DNA from: Clostridiales bacterium | GTDB taxonomy: Bacteria > Bacillota > Clostridia > Saccharofermentanales > Saccharofermentanaceae | Length of the DNA: 44,381 bases | Direction of reading: 5' to 3' | Assembly: GCA_017617935.1 (NCBI GenBank) | Contig: JAFZVF010000032.1 | Coordinates: 1 to 44,381, forward strand | Part shown: positions 24,110 to 32,635 of the stretch, in pieces | How the letters are laid out: the number at the start of each line of letters is the position of its first letter | Numbering within the stretch: the stretch's first letter is position 1 | Translations under genes and position numbers: made by a program | Notes under the pieces: generated by a model | The model's input: only the letters and a program-made list of their open reading frames with translations | Databases searched by the model: none | Told to the model about the DNA's origin: nothing

Positions 24110-24203
24110 AAATTCCTTAGTTCAATGTAATAATCGCTTAAATAAAGGACCTTTCAATCCCCTTTTTCTGTATTATTTGTAACCGGCCTGGATTTGCCGC
24201 TTG

Positions 24204-24231
24204 TTGCAATTATTTTCAAATAGTGTAAAAT
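24204..24231 (+). promoter_or_regulatory. Promoter of the small anchored protein gene
   Basis: TTGCAA (24204-24209), a 16-base spacer and TAAAAT (24226-24231), 27 bases before the ATG. Confidence 0.45.
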
Positions 24232-24258
24232 TACACCATATTCCGATGGAGGCGTAAC

Positions 24259-24654
24259 ATGTCAGGTAAGAAATCCCCTGCCCGCAAGGCTATAAAAATC
24301 GCATTAACCGTGATCCTTTCGATAATCATCATCGCCGCGCTGGTCACCGCGGGAATAACCATTCACGAGGTCACGCCTCACAAAAGGCACTTCAACAAAG
24401 TCCGGCTCGTCTCAAACAACAAGTTTGACGGAAAATACCTTTACCATGGGAGCAACAATAGGGCAAAGGTATTCATTCTGAAGACGGAAACCGATTTCAG
24501 AAAGGTCTTCCAGGCTTCTGAAGAAGACGAATATGATTTCGGCGAACAGGATCTGACCGTAAAGGCAATTGGCATCGAGATATACAGGACTGACGTCAGC
24601 GGGATGATCATCTCTTATCCAACGATCGTTTACGAGTATATTCCAAACAATTAA
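24259..24654 (+). CDS. Small membrane-anchored protein of unknown function
   Basis: A 131 aa protein not recognised as any named family. A basic N-terminus (SGKKSPARKAIK) is followed by one hydrophobic helix (about 12-34), with no lipobox or clear cleavage site, so it is probably anchored with the C-terminal ~95 residues outside. That part is predicted as a small alpha/beta domain. GGAGG lies seven bases before the ATG and a promoter precedes it, so the gene is convincing. It is followed after about 70 bases by the epimerase gene, which may have its own promoter. Confidence 0.65.
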   Translation: MSGKKSPARKAIKIALTVILSIIIIAALVTAGITIHEVTPHKRHFNKVRLVSNNKFDGKYLYHGSNNRAKVFILKTETDFRKVFQASEEDEYDFGEQDLTVKAIGIEIYRTDVSGMIISYPTIVYEYIPNN

Positions 24655-24660
24655 CGGCAC

Positions 24661-24688
24661 TTGTAAAAGTTACTTTTTGCGCCATAAT
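24661..24688 (+). promoter_or_regulatory. Possible promoter of the epimerase gene
   Basis: TTGTAA (24661-24666), a 16-base spacer and CATAAT (24683-24688). TATAAA at 24691-24696 is an alternative -10. Tentative. Confidence 0.35.
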
Positions 24689-24726
24689 GCTATAAAATAC
24701 AAATAGCATTTCTATTCGGAGGCGTT

Positions 24727-25767
24727 ATGGGCTCATATTTGGTTACCGGTGGTTCCGGTTTTTTCGGTCAGATACTCTCGCGCTACCTTGTATCAAAGGG
24801 GAACAGCATTATCAATATCGATCTGGTTAAGAGCGAATTTGAAGATCCGGCCTTCACATCCTATCAGGGTGACATCCGCGACCTTGAACTGATGGATAAG
24901 GTTTTCTCATCCCACAAAATAGATGCAGTATTCCACCTTGCAGCCATGCTCGCCCATGAACGGAAGATGATCAAGGAACTTTGGAGTTCCAATGTTGACG
25001 GCACCCGGAACGTTCTCGAAATGTGCATCAAATACGGCATAGGCAAGATCATCTTCACTTCCAGCAACTGCCTCTGGGGCAGGAATTTTGATTACCTCGT
25101 AACCGAAGAAGAAGAACCCGCGCCCGTTGAGATCTACGGTAAATCCAAACTCGAAGGCGAAAAGATCCTGCTTTCAGCTTCCGATAAAGTCAAAAGCGTC
25201 ATATTCAGATGTCCCACCATCATGGACGAGGGCCGTCTTGGCCTTCTCGCCATCCTCTACGAATTTGTCGACGACAATAAAAAGCTTTGGATGGTAGGAA
25301 ACGGCGAGAACAGATACCAGTTCATTTACGCAAAGGATCTCGCAAGAGCCTGTGAACTCGCGCTCGATTACGATAAGGCTACCGTCTTCAACATCGGTTC
25401 CGACGATGTAAAGAGCTTCAATTACAACTACCAGTTTGTAGTCGATCACTCCGAGTCAAAGTCCAAGCTTGCCCACTTCCCTCCGAGATTTGCAAAGTTC
25501 ATGATGAAGCTGTGCTATCACCTTGGTATATCGCCTTTGGGCGTCTACCAGTACAACATGATCTCATCAACGTTCATATTCGATACGACCAAGATCAAGA
25601 CCGAGCTGGGATGGCAGCCGACTCTTAAAAATGAAGACATGCTTCTCAAATCATATGAGTACTATCACAAAAACAGAGAAGAGATCCATAACAGAAAGGA
25701 CGTATCCGCACACAATCGCGAAGCCGACATGGGTTTGGCGATCAGAGTGCTGAAATTCTTTTCTTGA
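24727..25767 (+). CDS. Extended SDR, NAD-dependent epimerase/dehydratase
   Basis: A 346 aa cytoplasmic sugar-nucleotide epimerase/dehydratase candidate. The N-terminal Rossmann fold has the NAD-binding GGSGFFG, then an acidic residue after strand 2 (IDLVKSEF). GDIRD, a Ser in TSSNCLWG and the catalytic pair in YGKSK follow. The C-terminal substrate domain includes FIYAKDLARACELAL and the usual late motif TKIKTELGWQPTL. Length is normal. Substrate cannot be read from the sequence; UDP-glucose-4-epimerase-like activity is one option. GGAGG precedes the ATG. It is flanked on both sides by paralogous GT-C genes and ends nine bases before the second one, which suggests a role in making or tailoring the glycan they use. 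Confidence 0.85.
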   Translation: MGSYLVTGGSGFFGQILSRYLVSKGNSIINIDLVKSEFEDPAFTSYQGDIRDLELMDKVFSSHKIDAVFHLAAMLAHERKMIKELWSSNVDGTRNVLEMCIKYGIGKIIFTSSNCLWGRNFDYLVTEEEEPAPVEIYGKSKLEGEKILLSASDKVKSVIFRCPTIMDEGRLGLLAILYEFVDDNKKLWMVGNGENRYQFIYAKDLARACELALDYDKATVFNIGSDDVKSFNYNYQFVVDHSESKSKLAHFPPRFAKFMMKLCYHLGISPLGVYQYNMISSTFIFDTTKIKTELGWQPTLKNEDMLLKSYEYYHKNREEIHNRKDVSAHNREADMGLAIRVLKFFS

Positions 25768-25776
25768 TTTTTGATT

Positions 25777-27186
25777 ATGGTTAAGAAAAAACATTTTCAA
25801 CTAGTCATTTATGCTTCTGTTTTTCTTGCGTTTCTGCTATTGGGAACCTTCGCAGGATTGCACCATGAACCGTGGGCCGACGAAGCACAATCATGGTTGA
25901 TTGCACGTGACAACAATTCGCTGATAGACATCATTAAAGCCGTACGATATGAAGGCACTCTGCCTACTTGGAGTTTGATAATCAAATTATTTCAAATCTG
26001 CGGTCTTGATTATGACCATATATTTGTAATCTCACTTTTCTTCTCGGCTATCGGCGTGATCCTGCTGCTCATGAGCAACTCACCTGAAAGCATTAAGATA
26101 CTGCTTCCGTTTTCGTTTTATACGATATTTCAAAATACCGTTGTTGCGCGCCAATACGCCTTGGTTTTTCCTGCAATGATGCTTATAGTATTGTTTTACA
26201 AAAATCGTCTGTTTTCTCCGATAAAATATTATGTATCTCTTATTGTATTGGGGCTTACCAGTTCTTACGGAATAATCATATCCTGTTCATTTATGTTATG
26301 GGATTTCATTTGCATGTTTAACAAAAAAAGCTCGAAGAATTATGACAATAGGTTTAGAATGTGCTTTTACTCAACAGCCGTAATTTTTCTCGCAATGATC
26401 TTGGCATCTTTTCCGCCATCTGACATCGGTTATGTTAACACTAAAATCAGTTTTATTGATTCGTTTTCAACCACATTTGTCTTTCATATTGATAATATTG
26501 TCTTTCAGCATATTATTACAATCGCAGTAATCAGTTCCCTTTGTTACTATTTCAAACGCAATTTATTTCAATTTGTAATAATCTTTTTACCAGTATCGCT
26601 TTATATGGCTTTCTTTTATCACAGATTGTGGCATACCTGCTATCTGTTTTACCTTGTGATTATTCTTATAATTTTACTTGGAGAAAAACGCGAAGAAAAA
26701 GAAAGAGTAACTACAACAAACAGAGCCAGAATAGCAAACATGGCAATTGGCAGCATGTTGACCTTACAATGCATTGCCGGTCTTTACTCAATATATATCG
26801 ATTATGCTCACCCATATAATACGGCAAAAACAGTATCCGAATTCATAACTCCATATGTCAATTCTGGAGCCTCTATAGATATGTATGGATATATTGCTTT
26901 TGGTGTACAGCCATATTTCAATTCAAATATATTTGCTAATTATCATTCCGACAAAGCATATTATGTCTGGAGCACCAATAATTCTCTGCTAAAATTATCA
27001 ACGCCAACATCTGATCTAATTATTTCTTTTGCTAAAAATGATGATTTCGAGATGTCAAATTTCAAAGATGAGATTAAGGATTATAAAGCATATTCGTTTC
27101 CTGGGAAGATGATTTTCAAGTTCCATCCAGCGGAGAACAATGACATTTATGTATTGGTTAAAGGGGGCACCAAGTCAACAAAGTAA
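25777..27186 (+). CDS. GT-C-like membrane glycosyltransferase candidate (paralogue)
   Basis: A polytopic membrane protein of about 469 aa with about ten helices. After helix 1 it has HHEPWADEAQSWLIARDNN, matching the same loop of the gene at 21472 and resembling GT-C enzymes. A soluble C-terminal part follows the last helix. The preferred start is ATG at 25777 (MVKKKHF); a TTG two codons upstream is the alternative. No strong ribosome binding site is visible, so translation is probably coupled to the epimerase gene nine bases upstream. Base composition is strikingly AT-rich compared with the epimerase gene, suggesting a different origin. It converges on the next gene with 36 bases between. 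Confidence 0.65.
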   Translation: MVKKKHFQLVIYASVFLAFLLLGTFAGLHHEPWADEAQSWLIARDNNSLIDIIKAVRYEGTLPTWSLIIKLFQICGLDYDHIFVISLFFSAIGVILLLMSNSPESIKILLPFSFYTIFQNTVVARQYALVFPAMMLIVLFYKNRLFSPIKYYVSLIVLGLTSSYGIIISCSFMLWDFICMFNKKSSKNYDNRFRMCFYSTAVIFLAMILASFPPSDIGYVNTKISFIDSFSTTFVFHIDNIVFQHIITIAVISSLCYYFKRNLFQFVIIFLPVSLYMAFFYHRLWHTCYLFYLVIILIILLGEKREEKERVTTTNRARIANMAIGSMLTLQCIAGLYSIYIDYAHPYNTAKTVSEFITPYVNSGASIDMYGYIAFGVQPYFNSNIFANYHSDKAYYVWSTNNSLLKLSTPTSDLIISFAKNDDFEMSNFKDEIKDYKAYSFPGKMIFKFHPAENNDIYVLVKGGTKSTK

Positions 27187-27222
27187 TATGTTTTTTGTTG
27201 TTATAATCATTATCTTCGAAAA

Positions 27223-28683
27223 TCATTTATCATTGGCATAAACCGTAAACCAATCAACTTTTGCAATCTTTCTGTAATGATTCTTGTTTAGAAACATCAT
27301 TATGCGTTCATCAGGCTCCATTAATTGTATAAACACCGACGGTTTACTTGACTCAAGTTCAGACAAGTATTCATCCAAGAACAGGTTGTCAAACGGTCTG
27401 TAAGGCAGAAAAGCATATTTTGAAGCCGCAAATCTATGACTGAAGTTATACACAAGCACATCATTCCCATAACAAATAATTGGTTCATCAGGTTTAGAAT
27501 ATGTTTCTATATATTGGTTCAACTCCAAATAGTTGTTCAATCTTCTTCTGTTCTCCGCAATATTACGATTGAATAATACATAAACAAATGAATAATGCAA
27601 TGCTATTAATAAAACAGCCGTTGTTATACACATAGTTTTCTTGAACTTAGCATGGAAATCCGTTCCTTTGGAAAACGCTTCAAAAGCTTCAATCAAAGGA
27701 ATAATGGTCGAGGGAATAATCGCGATTCCATAATAAATAAAAACATTACCGCTCAAAGTAACAAGCAAGAGATTTACAATGAAATACACAAGTCCAATGA
27801 AGTTTAGTTTTTTATTAATATGTTCTGACTTTACAAAACAGAATAAGACTAGCAATGCCAAAGATATAAAGGTAATTGGCACACTGATGAATGACCAAAT
27901 ACAAGACATTCTTGAAATAAATGTATTGTTTCCAAAAGAGTATATCGTGTTAAAGATCAAATAATCATATATGAAATCATTTATAGCGCCGTTGATCCAA
28001 AAGTAGATTACGAAAGGCAATATCAGCAAAAGCATTCCTATACAAAAATACAATATACAGGAAAGAAGGAACCGATATTTCTTTTTCCTAATCATGGACA
28101 CAAAGATACAAATCAAAAACACAACCCATACAGCAATAAGATTCAGCTTAAGAAGAATTACTGCAGAAAAAAACATGCCGCAAAGAAACACCTTAAAGTT
28201 CGATGTAGTCTGTAGTTGATGGTATTCAACAAAAAAATACAGGGAAAAGATTTGAAACGGCAACGCATATAATTCAGTAAGATTTCCATACGCGAACGAT
28301 CCAACTAAAGAAGCAAAGGACAAAATCGCAACAATCAAAGACAAAGGCCTGTTCAAAAATCTTCTTGAAATCATGTACGCACCGCAAAGAGAAATGAATA
28401 AAGTCGCAAACTCAACCCACCATATCCCATATTCATAGTTTATCTTAATTCCCAACAAGTTAATAAAGTAGATCAGCGGGCCTTTGTGATCAAAAACATC
28501 GCGATAAGGAACGCCACCATGTTCGATAATCCTGGCAATATATTGAAAAACACTTTGATCGGTGTAATTCATACCTTCCCGCAAAAAAACGTTAACAGGA
28601 CTCAACAAGCTGATTACAAACGCCACAACAAGTAACGCAAAGATAACCAACATTGATTCAATGTTTGTTTTTATACTCTTCAT
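27223..28683 (-). CDS. AT-rich GT-C/PMT-like membrane protein
   Basis: A 486 aa polytopic protein with about eleven helices. The first external loop (about 30-75) has an Asp in NYTDQSVFQYIARI and a second acidic motif, PYRDVFDHKGPLIYFIN. These are the typical D...DHKGP features of PMT_2/GT-C-like glycosyltransferases. The last ~90 residues are soluble. Its ATG overlaps the stop of the ABC ATPase gene by one base (TAATG), so it is translated as the last gene of the importer operon. Its DNA is nevertheless much more AT-rich than those genes. A role in uptake is unlikely; a surface glycan function is the best inference. Confidence 0.68.
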   Translation of the reverse strand: MKSIKTNIESMLVIFALLVVAFVISLLSPVNVFLREGMNYTDQSVFQYIARIIEHGGVPYRDVFDHKGPLIYFINLLGIKINYEYGIWWVEFATLFISLCGAYMISRRFLNRPLSLIVAILSFASLVGSFAYGNLTELYALPFQIFSLYFFVEYHQLQTTSNFKVFLCGMFFSAVILLKLNLIAVWVVFLICIFVSMIRKKKYRFLLSCILYFCIGMLLLILPFVIYFWINGAINDFIYDYLIFNTIYSFGNNTFISRMSCIWSFISVPITFISLALLVLFCFVKSEHINKKLNFIGLVYFIVNLLLVTLSGNVFIYYGIAIIPSTIIPLIEAFEAFSKGTDFHAKFKKTMCITTAVLLIALHYSFVYVLFNRNIAENRRRLNNYLELNQYIETYSKPDEPIICYGNDVLVYNFSHRFAASKYAFLPYRPFDNLFLDEYLSELESSKPSVFIQLMEPDERIMMFLNKNHYRKIAKVDWFTVYANDK

Positions 28684-29456
28684 TAAATAATCTGCCTTTC
28701 AATATATCCCGCAACATCAAAGTCATAAACGGATTCAAGGCATTCGGGCGTAATGACAGATGAACTTTGGCCGTCCGCGACGACTTTTCCATTCTTAAGG
28801 AACACGGTCCTGCCACACACGCTCCTCGCCTGCCCAAGATCGTGAAACACCGCCACGATGGTGTTCTTGACCTCTCCATAAGGCGTGGAGGTCTTGTTCT
28901 CAGCCCACTTGCAAAGATAATCGCAAAGCTCGGCACGGTATTTGACGTCGAGATTGCTGCCGGGTTCATCAAGGAACAAAAACGGCGTCCCTTGCGCAAA
29001 GGTTCTTGCAAGAAGGACCCTCTGGAGCTGTCCCACTGAAAGTTCGTTTAAAAGCCTGTCCCTGTATTCATATACCCCGCAGTTCTCCATGGCAACCTTT
29101 GCGGCTTCCTTATCCTCTTCCCCGAAGTTCCCGAAAACGCCTTTTGACCTAGCGAATCTTCCGAGAAGCACCGTCTGATAGACTGTGTACTGGAAATAGG
29201 TCTCGCCGGTCTGAGGCATGAGGGCTATAAGCCTTGCTGCGTTCCTTCGCTTTATATTGGAGATTTCTTCGCCTGCGGCCATTACGCTGCCCTCGTAGTC
29301 CATAAGGCCTGACATGACGCGCAGGAGCGTCGTCTTGCCTGATCCATTGCGGCCTCCGACGAAGACCGTTTCACCTTCACCTATAGTGAGATTAACGTCA
29401 TCGAGGACTTTTTCACGCCCGTAAGAAGCGGTCACGTTCTTAAGGATCAGTTCCAT
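28683..29456 (-). CDS. ABC importer ATPase, FecE/BtuD type
   Basis: ATP-binding subunit of a cobalamin/siderophore-type importer. It has Walker A GGRNGSGKTT, a Q-loop in LIALMPQTGET, signature LSVGQLQRVLLAR, Walker B FLFLDEP and a switch His in VAVFHDLGQARSV. Length (257 aa) is typical. Its start overlaps the permease stop by one base (TGATG) and its stop overlaps the next gene by one base. The adjacent permease and binding protein define the complex. The neighbouring cobalamin-dependent methionine synthase operon suggests corrinoid as substrate, but haem or siderophore remain possible. Confidence 0.9.
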   Translation of the reverse strand: MELILKNVTASYGREKVLDDVNLTIGEGETVFVGGRNGSGKTTLLRVMSGLMDYEGSVMAAGEEISNIKRRNAARLIALMPQTGETYFQYTVYQTVLLGRFARSKGVFGNFGEEDKEAAKVAMENCGVYEYRDRLLNELSVGQLQRVLLARTFAQGTPFLFLDEPGSNLDVKYRAELCDYLCKWAENKTSTPYGEVKNTIVAVFHDLGQARSVCGRTVFLKNGKVVADGQSSSVITPECLESVYDFDVAGYIERQII

Positions 29457-30529
29457 CAGGCGATCCTCCTCCCTTTCGTGAAGAACACATACGCAAAAAA
29501 GGGAGCTCCGACAAGCGCGGTAACGGCGCCAACGGGAATCTCCCTCGGAGACAGCAAAGTTCTCGCGGCAAGATCGCAGAGCGCCATAAACGCGCCGCCA
29601 TAAATGAATGACATCGGTATGACTATCTTGTGTGAAGGTCCGAAGATCCTTCTGACAATGTGCGGAGCGGCAAGGTCGATAAATCCTATGACGCCTGCAA
29701 ACGCAACGGAAACGCCGGTCAAAAGCGAACAGATAAGTATCGCGATTATCTTGGTCTTCTTTACCTCAACTCCCATCGAGCTTGCCTGAAGTTCTCCAAA
29801 GGTAAGTATGTCGAGCCTTCCGGAAAGCATCATGAGAAGTACGAAACAGACCGCTCCCACGACCGTAAGGATCGCGCTATGAGTCCAGTTTCTTGCAGAA
29901 AACGAACCCGTCATCCACAACCAGAGCTGCTTGCTGCGGTCAGAGTAGAATGTCATCATGAAGTTCAGGATTCCCGTGACGAACAAAGACAGGATCATTC
30001 CGATGAGGACTATTGTCTGGTTCGATACGTTTCTGTCTATCCTTGAGGCAAGAAGCATTGCGGCTGCAACCGTTAAAAGTCCGAAGACAAATCCCGCGAG
30101 AGGAAGCATGAAGCCAGAGATTCCCGATACAGTCAGCCCGCAAAGGAGAACGAATGCGGCTCCGAGCGAGGCTCCCGACGATACGCCGAGCGTATAAGAG
30201 GATGCAAGCGGGTTTTGAAGCACCGCCTGCATGACGGCTCCACTGACGGAAAGGCAACCTCCGACCAGGAAGGCCGTGATTGCTCTAGGCGTGCGGATGG
30301 TCCAGAAGATGGAATCTGACATCGGGTCGACTTCAGCGGGCAAAGGCCTGCCGGTTATATGGCTTCCGATTATCTTGAAAAGATCAGGCAATGAGATGTA
30401 AACGCTTCCCGCCCTGATCGCAACGAGAAGGATAAATAAGCAGACCGCAAGGGACAGCGCCATGCCAACCCCTGCGGTCTTTGCGGTTTTTCTTTCTTTT
30501 CTGATTTCAGGCGTTCCCTGATTATCCAT
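29456..30529 (-). CDS. ABC importer permease, FecCD/BtuC type
   Basis: Membrane subunit (357 aa) with about ten helices, forming a homodimeric channel in this family. It shows family blocks WTIRTPRAITAFLVGGCLSVSG near residues 70-90, described here by its core RTPRA and GGCLSVSG, then LGVSSGASLGAAF, and late GFIDLAAPHIVRR, where the permease contacts the ATPase. The basic N-terminal tail is cytoplasmic. It begins 13 bases after the binding-protein stop, with no good ribosome binding site, so coupling is likely. It overlaps the ATPase gene by one base. Confidence 0.92.
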   Translation of the reverse strand: MDNQGTPEIRKERKTAKTAGVGMALSLAVCLFILLVAIRAGSVYISLPDLFKIIGSHITGRPLPAEVDPMSDSIFWTIRTPRAITAFLVGGCLSVSGAVMQAVLQNPLASSYTLGVSSGASLGAAFVLLCGLTVSGISGFMLPLAGFVFGLLTVAAAMLLASRIDRNVSNQTIVLIGMILSLFVTGILNFMMTFYSDRSKQLWLWMTGSFSARNWTHSAILTVVGAVCFVLLMMLSGRLDILTFGELQASSMGVEVKKTKIIAILICSLLTGVSVAFAGVIGFIDLAAPHIVRRIFGPSHKIVIPMSFIYGGAFMALCDLAARTLLSPREIPVGAVTALVGAPFFAYVFFTKGRRIA

Positions 30530-30542
30530 CTGTCATTTAAGT

Positions 30543-31655
30543 TCAGGCGGCAGCCTTGCTCTCGACGGATTCAGCTATTCCCTTCACCTTTTCGAAAGCG
30601 TCCTTGAGGGTCTTCTCAAGAGACTTGGAAAGCTCGGTGAAGATGTCGGGATAAACGTCTTTGAGCCATTCGAGGGCAGCATCGACAACATGGTTGTTGG
30701 GCTGCATGCTGAGGTTGGGATCAACCTTGTAGACTTCGTTGTTCTTAACGGCCTTTACGTTCTCCCATCCCTTGAGAGCCTTGATGTCCTTGACGGGATC
30801 AGCGACGTAATCAACGTTGGTAAGGATTACGTCAGGATTCATGGCGACGGCGTCCTCAACGGAGATGGAGACCCATCCCTCCTGTGAACCGCATGCGTTC
30901 TTTGCACCGATCATGGTAAGCATTTCATCCATGTAAGTGCCCTTGCCGAACGAATAGATCGTCGGAGCGTCAGCCGTAGGTACGTTCATCATGAAAAGGA
31001 CGGTCTTCTGCTTGTCTGCAGGAACGGACGAAGCGGCCTTTGAGATAAGCTTGAAGGATGCGTCCATCGCGGTCGCGAGAGCGGCAGCCTCAACTCCCTT
31101 TCCAACGCAGTTTCCGATGAACTTGATGTCATCACCGATAGCTGCGAGGGAAGCTGATGAAGGGATGTCTGCAACGCAGATGCCGGCGTCAACAAGCGGC
31201 TTGAAAGGTGAAGCGCCTCCGACGGAGCTCATTCCGGACGTAAAAACGATGTCAGGCTTGAGAGCCGCAATTGCTTCATTGTCAGGATTCATCATGTCAA
31301 ACGTCTTGATGCCGGAAGGCAGATAGTCCTTGTATTCAAGCGAATTCGTGTCAACAGCTACGATCTTGAGCGCAAGACCCAGGTCGATCAGGATCCTTGT
31401 CGTTGAAGGCGCGAGTGAAACGATTGACTTCACTTCCGCAGGAACCTTGATGTCGTTGCCTGAACGGTCCTTTGTCGGAACCTCGCCCGCTCCCGTAACG
31501 GAGTTGACGATGTCCTTTTCTACGGACTCCAAGCCGCTGACGTCAGTGTTCTTGGCCATTTCAGAGATCTTCTTTGCAGTCTCGCTGTCACAAGCAGTAA
31601 GGCATGAAAGTGCCATAATGCCGCAGAGCAAGGCCGAAATAAACTTTTTACCCAT
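30543..31655 (-). CDS. ABC importer substrate-binding lipoprotein (BtuF/FecB type)
   Basis: A 370 aa extracytoplasmic lipoprotein. The signal peptide ends in LTAC with Cys22 as the lipid anchor. The mature part shows a helical-backbone metal-receptor fold: VKSIVSLAPSTTRILIDLGL, then ALKPDIVFTSG, and a late WENVKAVKNNEVYKVD block, all typical of cobalamin/siderophore binding proteins. An insertion before the first lobe carries EVPTKDRSGNDIKVPAEV. The C-terminus has a helical Lys/Glu-rich extension. GAGGTGATAAGAA precedes the ATG. It heads the importer operon and is transcribed away from metF. No cobalamin riboswitch fits in the 106-base gap, so B12 control, if any, must be protein-based. Confidence 0.9.
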   Translation of the reverse strand: MGKKFISALLCGIMALSCLTACDSETAKKISEMAKNTDVSGLESVEKDIVNSVTGAGEVPTKDRSGNDIKVPAEVKSIVSLAPSTTRILIDLGLALKIVAVDTNSLEYKDYLPSGIKTFDMMNPDNEAIAALKPDIVFTSGMSSVGGASPFKPLVDAGICVADIPSSASLAAIGDDIKFIGNCVGKGVEAAALATAMDASFKLISKAASSVPADKQKTVLFMMNVPTADAPTIYSFGKGTYMDEMLTMIGAKNACGSQEGWVSISVEDAVAMNPDVILTNVDYVADPVKDIKALKGWENVKAVKNNEVYKVDPNLSMQPNNHVVDAALEWLKDVYPDIFTELSKSLEKTLKDAFEKVKGIAESVESKAAA

Positions 31656-31761
31656 TTCTTATCACCTCGATTATAAAATCACCGCAATTATAATACGAAT
31701 TTGCTTTTTGAGGTATACTTTATAAATTATCAATATAATTATGATTCGAGGTCAAGTTTCT
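31656..31761. promoter_or_regulatory. Divergent promoter region between importer and metF operons
   Basis: An AT-rich stretch. On the minus strand a perfect -10 TATAAT (31687-31692) serves the importer operon, with a poor -35 (TACCTC). On the plus strand several TATA-like hexamers occur (31714-31736), but no -35/-10 pair stands out. No riboswitch-sized structure is possible here. Confidence 0.4.
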
Positions 31762-32625
31762 ATGAAGATTACCAATATATTGAGCGATCCCAATCCCACG
31801 ATCTCCTTTGAGGTATTCCCTCCGAAGCAGGAAGCGGGCCTTGAGACGGTTAAGGCTGCAGCCGGAGCGATCGCCGCGATGAACCCGTCCTTCATGTCGG
31901 TAACCTACGGTGCGGGCGGTTCGACCAGCAAGCTTACGATTGAAGTCGCTTCAGACATCAAGAATCTTCACGGCGTACCGGTAATGCCGCATCTGACCTG
32001 CGTGGCTTCCACCAAGGAGCACGTCAGGAACATGATCTCGCAGATCCACGCCAACAACATAGACAACGTAATGGCATTGAGAGGCGACCTGCCGAAGGAC
32101 GGCATAATCTGCAACGATTACAAGCACGCATCGGACCTCATTGCCGACATCAGATCGTTCGATAAAGAGATCTGCATCGGCGGCGCCTGCTATCCCGAAG
32201 GCCATATCGAGTGCGAACACAAATCAGACGACATTGGCAATCTCAAGCTCAAAGTCGACGCGGGGTGCGATTTCCTTACCACCCAGATGTTCTTCGACAA
32301 CAACATCTTCTATAATTTCCTCTACCGCATCAAGGACAAGGGCATCAACGTCCCCGTCATACCGGGCATCATGCCGATAACGACGGCAAAGCAGCTTTCA
32401 CGCTCCGTCGCCCTTTCAGGCACGAGCGTTCCCGAAAGGTTCAGGGCCATCGTTGACAGATTCGGTGACGACCCCGTCTCCATGCGTCAGGCAGGAATCG
32501 TATATGCTGCTGAGCAGATAATAGACCTTATCGCCAACGGCGTTACTCACGTACACGTCTACTCGATGAACAAGCCTGACGTTGCAAAGGACATTCTCAA
32601 GATGCTGAACGGCATCGTCGGTTAA
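31762..32625 (+). CDS. metF: Methylenetetrahydrofolate reductase
   Basis: Reduces 5,10-methylene-THF to 5-methyl-THF, the methyl donor for MetH; a cytoplasmic flavoprotein with a TIM-barrel fold. Family blocks are ISFEVFPPK with the catalytic Glu, FMSVTYGAGGSTS, MPHLTCV, NVMALRGDLPKD, GGACYPEGH and FLTTQMFFDN. The chosen start, MKITNIL at 31762 (287 aa), has GAGGT nine bases upstream. An ATG seven codons earlier at 31741 lacks a site. It is the first gene of a tight metF - activation protein - metH - PAP2 operon. Confidence 0.95.
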   Translation: MKITNILSDPNPTISFEVFPPKQEAGLETVKAAAGAIAAMNPSFMSVTYGAGGSTSKLTIEVASDIKNLHGVPVMPHLTCVASTKEHVRNMISQIHANNIDNVMALRGDLPKDGIICNDYKHASDLIADIRSFDKEICIGGACYPEGHIECEHKSDDIGNLKLKVDAGCDFLTTQMFFDNNIFYNFLYRIKDKGINVPVIPGIMPITTAKQLSRSVALSGTSVPERFRAIVDRFGDDPVSMRQAGIVYAAEQIIDLIANGVTHVHVYSMNKPDVAKDILKMLNGIVG

Positions 32626-32635
32626 GAGGTAGCAA

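Noticed and set aside
31656..31761. Cobalamin or SAM riboswitch between importer and metF
   Set aside because: The gap is about 106 bases and shared by two divergent promoters; no conserved riboswitch core was seen.
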